Source: Streptomyces sp. (GTDB taxonomy: Bacteria; Actinomycetota; Actinomycetes; Streptomycetales; Streptomycetaceae). Taken from it: 64,000 bases of DNA. Below, piece by piece: positions 26,471 through 33,797 of this stretch. The position numbers and the translations under genes are program-made. The notes below the pieces were generated by a model that saw only the letters and a list, made by a program, of their open reading frames with translations, was not told where the DNA came from and did not search any database. The stretch lies in NCBI RefSeq assembly GCF_031181705.1, contig NZ_JAPSKN010000003.1, positions 1-64,000 of the forward strand, written 5' to 3'. The stretch's first letter is position 1; each line of letters begins with the position of its first letter.

Positions 26471-26502
26471 GTGTGCGAACTGCGAAGTGTGCGAACTGCG
26501 AA
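26471..26502. repeat. two tandem 16-bp repeats between ectA and ectB
   Basis: GTGTGCGAACTGCGAA is repeated exactly twice, and a related GTCTGTGAA/GTCTGCGG follows. The repeats lie in the ectA-ectB gap of the operon mRNA, upstream of the ectB ribosome site. Confidence 0.8.
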
Positions 26503-26536
26503 GTCTGTGAAGTCTGCGGGGGGCGGGCGGGACGTC

Positions 26537-27043
26537 TCAGCGGGGCAGCGGTCCGATGCGGTACAGGACCTCCGGGTCGTGCGGCCCGTCGGGGAACAGG
26601 CCCGTGTCGAACAGCACCTCGCGCTCCAGCGGCGCGCCGTGCCGCTCGGCGAAGGACGTGAACAGGCGCTCCGAGGCGGCGTTGCCCGGAGTGATGGTCG
26701 TCTCCACCGTCGTCACCGCGCGCTCGGCGACGGTCCGCGCGACCAGACCGTCGAGCAGCGCCGCGGCCAGACCGCGCCCGCGGTGCGCCTCGTCCACGGC
26801 CACCTGCCACACCAGCAGGGTGTGCGGGCTGTCCGGTCGCACGTACCCGGTGAGGAAGCCCATCGGCTCGCCGCGCTCGTCACGCGCGACGGCCGACGTG
26901 GCGGCGAAGTCGCGGCACCACAGCAGATAGCTGTAGGACGAGTTCAGGTCGAGAACCTTCGAGTCCTTGGCCATCCGCCACAGTGCGGCCCCGTCGGCCA
27001 CTGTGGGTCGGTCGATTTGCACATCAGCTTGAACGGCGGTCAT
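26537..27043 (-). CDS. ectA: diaminobutyrate acetyltransferase
   Basis: The protein has 168 residues. The GNAT fold shows the EctA signature [20 protein letters not shown], the acetyl-CoA element [18 protein letters not shown] and [17 protein letters not shown]. It acetylates diaminobutyrate at the gamma nitrogen, the second step of ectoine synthesis. The chosen ATG has no clear ribosome site; a -10-like TAAGTT lies 8 bases upstream, so the mRNA may be leaderless. It is first in the ectABCD operon, whose product protects against salt and desiccation. Confidence 0.95.
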   Translation of the reverse strand: MTAVQADVQIDRPTVADGAALWRMAKDSKVLDLNSSYSYLLWCRDFAATSAVARDERGEPMGFLTGYVRPDSPHTLLVWQVAVDEAHRGRGLAAALLDGLVARTVAERAVTTVETTITPGNAASERLFTSFAERHGAPLEREVLFDTGLFPDGPHDPEVLYRIGPLPR

Positions 27044-27393
27044 GCAAATCGAACTTACCCAGCGATATTCAAAAATGCATCGCCGATCGGGGTTACGGAT
27101 GACCCCGCTCTGTGTTATCGCGCGAACGCGAGGCTGGGGCGGGAGGTGCGGCGGGATGCCCGAGAATGTCCGGGTAATACCGGGCAAAAGGGGCGCTGTG
27201 TGTAACGCGTCACAGCCATGTAGCCCCCACGGGATCTGCCGGAATTACCTCGCGAAAGGTCCTCGAAATCTGCGCGTTTAGGACCTGCAAAAGCGGGCAG
27301 AAGAGTACGGGAAGCTATTCTTGGAAGAATTCTTCATTGTGTTCCAGCTTACATGCGGGCAAACTCGGAAAACACCTGGAATTCACCGGCCGG
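27044..27393. other. ect promoter region, 350 bp without a convincing gene
   Basis: This gap between ectA and the aminotransferase gene (both minus strand) is less GC-rich than its surroundings. It contains the ect promoter and probably the end of the upstream transcript. An overlapping 79-codon frame on the plus strand starts one base inside ectA's start region but has no ribosome site or coding pattern. A -10-like hexamer is annotated at 27052-27057. Confidence 0.55.
27052..27057 (-). promoter_or_regulatory. putative -10 element of the ectABCD operon
   Basis: Read on the minus strand, TAAGTT (TAnnnT pattern) ends 8 bases before the ectA ATG, with GGG before it. Transcription would start at or next to the A of the start codon, consistent with the missing ribosome site. 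No convincing -35 hexamer is seen. Confidence 0.4.
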
Positions 27394-28509
27394 TCACCGG
27401 CGGGCCGGGGACCGCCACGCGTCCTCGACAGCCCGCAGCGCCCCCTGCACGTCCACCGTCACGCCCTGCTCGGCCAGCGCCGCCCCGAGCGCCGTCAGGC
27501 CGGCCCGGACGGCCCCGGGCGTCGCGTCGGCGCCGTAGTGGTTGACCCGGATCATCTCCTTGGCCAGCGCACCCCCGCCGGCGGCGATCGGCAGCGCCGG
27601 GTCCGCCGCCAGCGCCCGCCCCACCAGCTCCGAGGCGACCACCCCGGCCGGGACGCGCAGGGTCGTGGCGACCGGAGCCGCGTCCCGGGCCTCGCGCACG
27701 TACGGCTCCAGCCCGCCGCCGAGCGCGACCGCCCCGGCGCGGGTGGCCGCAGCGGCCGACGCGTGCCGCGCCATCACCACGTCCAGGCCCACCGCCTCGA
27801 TCCGCTCCACGCACGCCTCCAGCGCGAGCATCTCCAACTGCGCCGGAGCGTGCAGCAGCGCCTTGCGGCCGCCGTCGATCCACCGCTCCTTCCAGTCCAG
27901 CAGCGACAGGTACGACCGCCGCGGCGCCCGCGGGTTCCCCGCCATCCGGGCCCAGGCCCGCTCGCTCACCGACACCGCCGACACCCCGGCCGGGCCGCCC
28001 ATCGCCTTCTGCGCGCCGATGACGCACAGGTCGACGCCCCACGCGTCCGGCAGCACCGGCTCGGCCCCGATCGACGCCACCGCGTCCAGGTAGAACAGCG
28101 CCCCGTGCGCCCGCACCACCTCGCCGATCTCCGCGACCGGGTTGGTGTTGCCGGTGGCCGCCTCCGCGTGCACCAGGGACACGAAGTCGATCTCCGGGTG
28201 CGCGGCGAAGGACTCCCGGATCTGCTCGGCGGTCACCGCCGTGTGGAAGGGCACCGCCAGGTCGATCACCGTCGCGCCGCAGTCCCGCAGCCAGTCGCCG
28301 AAGGTCTGCCCGTAGGGGCCCGTGATGACGTTCAGCGCCGTCGTTCCCGGACCGGCCGTGGCGCGGATCGCGCCCTCCAACGGCAGCAGCGCCTCGCCCT
28401 GCATGATCACGACGTCCTGCTCGGTGCTCAGCAGCCGCGCCACACGGTCCTCGATCGCGGCGAAACGGTCCGCGCCGAGCGGGGCCAGGTCCAGAAACGG
28501 ATGCGTCAC
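27394..28509 (-). CDS. alanine-glyoxylate/serine-pyruvate aminotransferase-like enzyme (class V)
   Basis: The protein has 371 residues from a GTG placed after GAAGAGAG. Motifs include MQGEALLPLEGAIRATAGPG, NVITGPYGQTFGDW, DAVASIGAEPV and the PLP lysine in GAQKAMGGPAG. These match the class V branch that moves the amino group of alanine or serine to glyoxylate. It is transcribed toward the ect operon but separated from ectA by 350 bp, so co-transcription is unlikely. The real substrate pair cannot be fixed from sequence. Confidence 0.85.
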   Translation of the reverse strand: MTHPFLDLAPLGADRFAAIEDRVARLLSTEQDVVIMQGEALLPLEGAIRATAGPGTTALNVITGPYGQTFGDWLRDCGATVIDLAVPFHTAVTAEQIRESFAAHPEIDFVSLVHAEAATGNTNPVAEIGEVVRAHGALFYLDAVASIGAEPVLPDAWGVDLCVIGAQKAMGGPAGVSAVSVSERAWARMAGNPRAPRRSYLSLLDWKERWIDGGRKALLHAPAQLEMLALEACVERIEAVGLDVVMARHASAAAATRAGAVALGGGLEPYVREARDAAPVATTLRVPAGVVASELVGRALAADPALPIAAGGGALAKEMIRVNHYGADATPGAVRAGLTALGAALAEQGVTVDVQGALRAVEDAWRSPARR

Positions 28510-28645
28510 AGCAATGCTCTCTTCACTCACAGGTTCGACGGCAACGAGGGTAACCGGCGGGTACCGCGCCCCCCGTACGCGAGGCCCAGGGGGGACCGCC
28601 CGCCCCCCTGCGAGGTGCCGCCCGCGGCTCACTAAGGTGCCGTGC

Positions 28646-29743
28646 ATGAGCGATCACGCGGTGCTGCACGTGAAGGGACGGGTGCTCGTCGGGCCCGAGG
28701 ACGTCCGGGACGAACTGTGGGTCGTCGACGGCCGTATCTCCTACGACCGGCCGGCCGGTGCCCGCGACGTCCGCACGGTCGAGGGCTGGGCGCTGCCCGG
28801 CCTCGTCGACGCGCACTGCCACGTCGGGCTCGACCGGCACGGCGCGGTCCCGCGGGACGTCGCCGAGCAGCAGGCGCTGACCGACCGGGACGCGGGCACC
28901 CTGCTGATCCGCGACGCGGGCTCGCCCTCCGACACCCGCTGGGTCGACGACCGCGAGGACCTGCCGAAGATCATCCGTGCGGGGCGGCACATCGCCCGCA
29001 CCCGGCGCTACATCCGCAACTACGCCTGGGAGATCGAACCGGACGACCTGGTCGCCTACGTCGCCCAGGAGGCCCGGCGCGGCGACGGCTGGGTCAAGCT
29101 GGTCGGCGACTGGATCGACCGCGACCTCGGCGATCTGTCGGCCTGCTGGCCCCGCGGCGCGGTGGAGGCGGCGATCGCCGAGGCGCACCGGCTCGGCGCC
29201 CGCGTCACCGCGCACTGCTTCGCCGAGAGCTCCCTGCGCGACCTCGTCGAGGCGGGCATCGACTGCATCGAGCACGCGACGGGCCTGACCGAGGACCTCG
29301 TCCCGCTGTTCGCCGAGCGGGGCGTCGCCATCGTGCCGACCCTCGTCAACATCGCCACCTTCCCGCGGCTCGCCGACGGCGGCGAGGCCAAGTTCCCGCG
29401 CTGGTCGGCTCATATGCGCCGGCTCCACGCCCGCCGCTACGACACGGTCCGGGGCGCCTACGACGCCGGGATCCCCGTCTTCGTCGGCACCGACGCCGGC
29501 GGCGGACTCGCCCACGGCCTGGCGGCGGCCGAGGTCGCCGAACTGGTCACCGCGGGCATCCCGCCCGTCGAGGCCCTGGCGGCCGGCACCTGGAAGGCGC
29601 GCGCCTGGCTCGGCCGGCCCGGCCTGGACGAGGGCGCCCCGGCCGACCTCGTCGTCTACGACGAGGACCCGCGCGCGGACGTGCGCGTGCTGGCGGCCCC
29701 GCGTCGGGTGGTGCTCAACGGGCGTGTGGTGGGCGGGGCGTGA
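28646..29743 (+). CDS. metal-dependent amidohydrolase
   Basis: The protein has 365 residues. The amidohydrolase barrel shows the metal-binding HxH in VDAHCHVG, an activating Lys in WVKLVGDW, a His in VTAHCFAES, another in CIEHATGL and the metal Asp in FVGTDAGGG. It hydrolyses an amide or imide bond of an unknown small molecule (imidazolonepropionase/prolidase-like branch). A TAAGGT -10-like hexamer ends 7 bases before the ATG and no ribosome site is seen, so the transcript may be leaderless. It is divergent from the aminotransferase gene. Confidence 0.85.
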   Translation: MSDHAVLHVKGRVLVGPEDVRDELWVVDGRISYDRPAGARDVRTVEGWALPGLVDAHCHVGLDRHGAVPRDVAEQQALTDRDAGTLLIRDAGSPSDTRWVDDREDLPKIIRAGRHIARTRRYIRNYAWEIEPDDLVAYVAQEARRGDGWVKLVGDWIDRDLGDLSACWPRGAVEAAIAEAHRLGARVTAHCFAESSLRDLVEAGIDCIEHATGLTEDLVPLFAERGVAIVPTLVNIATFPRLADGGEAKFPRWSAHMRRLHARRYDTVRGAYDAGIPVFVGTDAGGGLAHGLAAAEVAELVTAGIPPVEALAAGTWKARAWLGRPGLDEGAPADLVVYDEDPRADVRVLAAPRRVVLNGRVVGGA

Positions 29744-29895
29744 GGGCCACGCCGGGGAACGCCTGTGCCGCGAGATTCGCATCCATTGGCGATATCGCCC
29801 CGTTGGGGTGAAGCGCTGTCGGATCGCTGACGGGGGGCGCGCGGCGGGGTGATTCTGTCCGGGTCCCGAGCCTGTCTCTTCTGGGAGTCCCCGCC

Positions 29896-30789
29896 GTGAA
29901 CAGCACTTCCTTCCGCATGCCCGCACACCGTCTGGCGGTCCTCGCCACGGCGACGGCCCTCGCCGCCGGACCCGCGGTCCTGGCCGGCGCGAGCCCGGCG
30001 CACGCCACCGGCGACCACGGGCGCGCGAGCGCCGCCGTCCTGCGCACCGGCCTCGACGTCTCGCTGCTGAACAAGTCGGTCAACGCCCCGCTGGCCGTCT
30101 CCCTCAACGAGGTCGAGGCCCCGGGCAGCGCCGAGAAGACCACGCTGACGGCCCGTCTGGACGCGGTGGACGGCGGCCGGCCGTTCAGCGTGCTGCGCGC
30201 GGAGGTGGCCCGGGCGACGGCCACCACGACCGCCGCGAAGGCCGAGGGGAAGACCACCCTGGCCCACGCCCGCCTGCACGTCCCGGGCCTGCCGCTGCTG
30301 TCGCTGATCGAGATCGAGCAGGTCACCTCCACGGCCACGTGCGAGGTGGGGAGGAAGCCGGTCGCCACGACCGACCTGCCCGGCTCGGTCACCGTGCTGG
30401 GCAAGCGCGTGAACCTGACCGCCGGCGGCCCGACCGACGTCACGGTGCCGGGCGTCGGCGAGGTGCGCCTGGACCTGTCGAACACCCGGACGACGGCCCG
30501 CTCGGCCGCCGCCACCGCCCTCGAACTCAAGGTCTCCGTCAACCCGCTGAAGCTGAACGTCGCCGAGGTCGACGGCACGCTCACCCTGGCCGAGGCGACC
30601 TGCAAGACTCCCAGCCCCGCGACGACCCCCTCCGCCCCACCCGCCGGCATCGAGCCCCAGGGCGCCCCCGCAGAGGCCGACCTGGCCGAGACGGGCGGCG
30701 GTTCGTCGACGCCCTACCTCGTGGGCGGCGCGGTGGTCTTGCTGGCCGGGGGCGGGGGAGCGGTGCTCCTGGCCCGGCGGCGCGGGTGA
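29896..30789 (+). CDS. SCO1860-family sortase-anchored LAETG surface protein
   Basis: The protein has 297 residues from a GTG preceded by GGGAG. A signal peptide is cleaved after AHA (about residue 37). The body is Thr/Val/Ala-rich and probably all beta. It has two Cys residues (about 149 and 235), a Pro/Thr/Ala spacer, and at the C-terminus LAETG, a hydrophobic helix (YLVGGAVVLLAGGGGAVLLA) and the RRRG tail. This is the class E sortase signal of Streptomyces (LAxTG), so the protein should be covalently linked to peptidoglycan. Its function is unknown. A perfect palindrome, GGCGATATCGCC, lies at 29788-29799 upstream. Confidence 0.88.
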   Translation: MNSTSFRMPAHRLAVLATATALAAGPAVLAGASPAHATGDHGRASAAVLRTGLDVSLLNKSVNAPLAVSLNEVEAPGSAEKTTLTARLDAVDGGRPFSVLRAEVARATATTTAAKAEGKTTLAHARLHVPGLPLLSLIEIEQVTSTATCEVGRKPVATTDLPGSVTVLGKRVNLTAGGPTDVTVPGVGEVRLDLSNTRTTARSAAATALELKVSVNPLKLNVAEVDGTLTLAEATCKTPSPATTPSAPPAGIEPQGAPAEADLAETGGGSSTPYLVGGAVVLLAGGGGAVLLARRRG

Positions 30790-31229
30790 CGCCGTAGCCG
30801 GGCGTCGCCGGTGTCGTCGCAGGCTGGCGGCGCGGGTGACGCTGCAGCCCGGCGCCGCGGCTGCTTCGCGGCCGGCTTCGCGGGTGTCGCCGCAAGCTGG
30901 CGGCGTGGCCGGCGCCGCGGCCCGGCGTCGCGGGGGTCGCCGCAGTGGGCCCCGTGTCGTCCTGGCCGGGGCGGCGGCCGCACGGGGACCCGATCGACCG
31001 GGCCGAGGGGGCGGACCTCGAGGGGGCCCATCGTCCTGGCCGGGGCGGCGGCCGCACGGGGACCCGATCGATCCGGCCGTGACGGCGACGGCACGGGGAC
31101 CCGATCGACCCCGGCCGAAGGGGCGGGCCGCACGGGCATCCCGTGCCCCGGGGGAGGGAGACCGCGGCGCGTGCCCTCCGCGGTCGTGCGGAACCTCGCG
31201 TGCTCGGGGGCTCACGCCACAGCGCCCGG
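30790..31229. other. repeat-rich 440-bp gap downstream of LAETG gene and cobalamin operon
   Basis: No gene is convincing here. The first part (about 30776-30940) is a degenerate tandem series beginning with the 3' end of the LAETG gene (GGCGGCGCGGGTGACGC recurring at about 30828). The second part holds the 41-bp direct repeats annotated separately. The gap separates convergent transcripts (LAETG gene and cobC), where an extended terminator would be expected. Confidence 0.6.
30957..31108. repeat. 41-bp direct repeats with a third partial copy
   Basis: An exact 41-base unit occupies 30957-30997 and 31031-31071. Its last 18 bases (GCACGGGGACCCGATCGA) recur at 31091-31108. Spacing between unit starts is 74 then about 60 bases. 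The repeats are non-coding by every test I could apply by eye. Confidence 0.85.
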
Positions 31230-32285
31230 TCAGCTCCTCAGGGCCCGCTCCAGCGCCGTCAGGAAGCCGTCGACGGTCGTGCGGTCCCGGACCGCCAGGC
31301 GCAGCCACTCCTCGTCCAGGCCCGGGAACGTGTCCCCGCGGCGCACGGCGTAGCCGAGGTCGCGCAGGCGGCGGCGCACGGCCCCCGCCCGCGGCAGGCG
31401 GATCAGCAGGAACGGGCCCTGCGCGGGTTCGACCACCCGCAGCCCGGCCGGGGTGAAGCGGGCCAGGCCGGCCAGCAGGTACGCGCGGTCCGCCGCGACG
31501 CGGTGGGCCGCGTGCGCGGCCTCGGTCACCGCCCGGGGCGCCACGCACGCCTCGGCCGCCGCCAGCGCCGGTGTCGACACCGGCCACAGCGGCTGGGCCC
31601 GCTCCAGGTCCGCCACGGTCTCGGGCGCCGCCAGCACGTACCCGATGCGCAGCCCGGCCAGCCCCCAGGTCTTGGTCAGGCTGCGCAGCACCACGAGACC
31701 GGGCACGTCGACCCGCCCGGCCAGGGACTCCCGTTCACCGGGCACGGCGTCCATGAACGCCTCGTCCACCACGAGCACCCGCCCGGGCCGCGCGAGGGAG
31801 GCCACGGCGTCCGCCGCGTGCAGCACCGACGTCGGGTTCGTGGGGTTGCCGATCACCACGAGGTCCGCGTCCTCGGGGACGGCCGCCGGGTCGAGCCGGA
31901 AGCCGTCCTCCTCCCGCAGCAGCACCCGCCCGACCGTGTGCCCCGCGTCCCGCAGCGCCGCCTCCGGCTCCGTGAACTGCGGATGCACCACGACCGGCCG
32001 CCGTACCTTCAGCGCCCGGGCCAGCAGCACGAACGCCTCCGCGGCGCCCGCCGTCAGCAGCACCCGCTCCACCGGCACACCGTGCCGCGCCGCCACCGCC
32101 GCGCGCGCCGCCCGCCCGTCCGGGTAGGCGGCCAGTCCGGTGAGCGACGCCGCGATGTGCTCCCGCAGCCACACCGGCGGCGTGTCCGCGCGGACGTTCA
32201 CGGCCAGGTCGACCAGCGAGCCGCCGTGGTCCCGGACCTCCGCGTCCCCGTGGTGGCGCAGGTCGTGCCCGCTGTCAGCGCGCAT
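31230..32285 (-). CDS. cobC: CobC-like PLP enzyme (threonine-phosphate decarboxylase family)
   Basis: The protein has 351 residues; its ATG lies 11 bases inside the cbiX gene. It is a class I/II aminotransferase-fold protein with LDYNVN-like SLVDLAVNVRAD at the N-terminus, VIGNPTNPTS, DEAFMD and the PLP lysine in SLTKTWGLAGLRIGYV. In cobalamin operons this family decarboxylates threonine phosphate to aminopropanol phosphate, the arm that joins the nucleotide loop. It resembles histidinol-phosphate aminotransferase, which is the main alternative, but the operon position favours CobC. It is last in the 13-gene operon. Confidence 0.85.
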   Translation of the reverse strand: MRADSGHDLRHHGDAEVRDHGGSLVDLAVNVRADTPPVWLREHIAASLTGLAAYPDGRAARAAVAARHGVPVERVLLTAGAAEAFVLLARALKVRRPVVVHPQFTEPEAALRDAGHTVGRVLLREEDGFRLDPAAVPEDADLVVIGNPTNPTSVLHAADAVASLARPGRVLVVDEAFMDAVPGERESLAGRVDVPGLVVLRSLTKTWGLAGLRIGYVLAAPETVADLERAQPLWPVSTPALAAAEACVAPRAVTEAAHAAHRVAADRAYLLAGLARFTPAGLRVVEPAQGPFLLIRLPRAGAVRRRLRDLGYAVRRGDTFPGLDEEWLRLAVRDRTTVDGFLTALERALRS

Positions 32286-33213
32286 GCGAGTGCGCGCCGT
32301 GGTGATGACCGTGCCCGTGGCCATGACCGTGGTGGTGGTCGTCGTCGTCCGGGTGGAAGTGCGGCTGCTGCGGCATCCCCACCTTGTCCTCGAAGCCAGG
32401 CAGCGCGATGCGGTACACGCACGAGTCGCAGTTCATCCGCAGGTCGCCCTTGACGGCCTCCTCGTACCGCTCCCACACCAGGTCCAGCAGCTCCGGCTCG
32501 GGACCGATGACGTCGGCCGAGCGCACCTCGACCTCCGGGTGCGCGGCCGCCCAGCCCTCCGTCTGCTGCCGCACCCGGTCCGGCAGGATGCCCGTGAACA
32601 GGAAGTAGGGCAGTACCACGATCCGGCGGGCGCCCAGCCGCACGCACCGGTCGAGCCCGCTCGGCACGTCCGGCGCCGCCAGCGACACGAACGCCGTCTC
32701 CACGCCCGCGTAGCCGCGCCCCTCCCACAGCAGCCGCGCCGCCTTGTGCACCTCGGCGTTGGCGTCCGGGTCCGTCGACCCGCGCCCCACCAGCAGCACC
32801 GTCACCTCGGACCGGTCCCCGGGCGTGCGCCCGGGGCCGGCGCCCAGCGCCTCGTCCAGCCGCCGCTCCAGCACGCTCAGCAGCGCCGGGTGCGGGCCGA
32901 GGGGACGCCCGTAGGTGTACGAGATGCCGGGGTGGCGCTCCTTCTCGCGGGCCAGCGCGGCCGGGATGTCGCCCTTGGCGTGCCCGGCCGACACCAGCAT
33001 CAGCGGCACGGCGGCGAAGCGCCGCACGCCCCGCTCCACGAGTTCGGTCACGGCCTCGCCCAGCGGCGGCGGGGACAGTTCGATGAAGCCGCCCGCGACG
33101 GGCAGTTCGGGGTGGCGGGCCCCCAGCTCCCGTACGAAGTCGCGGAACGCCTCGGCTCCGGCGTCGTCCCGGGTGCCGTGGCCGGCGATGAGCAGGGCGG
33201 GCGGGGTGGTCAC
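32275..33213 (-). CDS. cbiX: sirohydrochlorin cobalt/ferrochelatase-like CbiX with His-rich tail
   Basis: The protein has 312 residues from a GTG overlapping the cobH stop (GTGA). It contains two CbiX-type halves: the first has AGHGTRDDAG with a metal-binding His, the second VLLVGRGSTDPD followed by VLPYFLFTGILPDRV. A CDSC motif (MNCDSCVYR) comes next. The end is a histidine-rich tail (FHPDDDDHHHGHGHGHG, then HHHGAHSHAR) of about 30 residues, likely to hold or buffer cobalt or nickel. The enzyme would insert cobalt early, as in the anaerobic pathway, although CobN for late insertion is also encoded. Confidence 0.88.
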   Translation of the reverse strand: MTTPPALLIAGHGTRDDAGAEAFRDFVRELGARHPELPVAGGFIELSPPPLGEAVTELVERGVRRFAAVPLMLVSAGHAKGDIPAALAREKERHPGISYTYGRPLGPHPALLSVLERRLDEALGAGPGRTPGDRSEVTVLLVGRGSTDPDANAEVHKAARLLWEGRGYAGVETAFVSLAAPDVPSGLDRCVRLGARRIVVLPYFLFTGILPDRVRQQTEGWAAAHPEVEVRSADVIGPEPELLDLVWERYEEAVKGDLRMNCDSCVYRIALPGFEDKVGMPQQPHFHPDDDDHHHGHGHGHGHHHGAHSHAR

Positions 33214-33797
33214 AGTTTCTCCTCGGCGGAAGCGGGGTGGTACAGCAGGGCGTTGAGCGCGGCGGCGGCGACCGCCGAGCCGCCCTTCTCGGACACGTTG
33301 CTCACGGCGGGCAGCCCGCTCTCGCGCAGCGCGGCCTTCGATTCGACGGCGCCGACGAACCCGACGGGCAGGCCGATGACGAGCGCCGGTTCGGCGTCCA
33401 GGGTCAGCAGTTCCTCCAGCGCGGTCGGGGCGTTGCCGATCACCCACAGGGCGCCCGGCCCGACCTGCTCGTAGGCGAGCCGGATCGCGTGCGCGGACCG
33501 GGTCAGCCCGGGCCCGGACTCGGCGTCCCTCAGCCGGCAGACGGTCTCGCGGCGGGTGATGCCGGCCCCGACCATCTCCACGTCCACGACGACGGGCGCC
33601 CCGGCGTGCAGCGCGGCGTGCGCCTTCTCCAGGTCGGCCTCGGCCATCACCAGGTCGGTGGCGTAGTCGAGGTCGGCGGCGGAGTGGATGACCCGCTCCA
33701 CGACCGCCCGGGTCAGCGGCGGGAGGTGCGAGGTGTCCAGCCGGGCGCGCAGCCGACGGTAGGACTCCACCTCGATGGGGTGCACGACGCGGTTCAC
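33210..33797 (-). CDS. cobH: precorrin-8X methylmutase
   Basis: The protein has 195 residues, slightly short for the family, from a GTG that overlaps the preceding stop. It has the catalytic His in ERVIHSAADLDY, then DVEMVGAGITRR and IGLPVGFVGAVESK, where the corrin ring is bound. It moves the methyl group from C11 to C12 to form hydrogenobyrinate or its cobalt form. Both overlaps (with the cbiG/cobJ gene and with cbiX) are 4 bp. Confidence 0.93.
   Translation of the reverse strand: MNRVVHPIEVESYRRLRARLDTSHLPPLTRAVVERVIHSAADLDYATDLVMAEADLEKAHAALHAGAPVVVDVEMVGAGITRRETVCRLRDAESGPGLTRSAHAIRLAYEQVGPGALWVIGNAPTALEELLTLDAEPALVIGLPVGFVGAVESKAALRESGLPAVSNVSEKGGSAVAAAALNALLYHPASAEEKL

Noticed and set aside
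27042-27281. 79-codon plus-strand frame in the ect promoter region
   Set aside because: No ribosome site, no recognisable domain, and it overlaps the likely ect promoter.
30581-31139. Antisense frames with repeated GSPCGRRPGQDD and RRHPRR-like peptides
   Set aside because: The peptide repeats are only the translation of the DNA direct repeats; no start signals.
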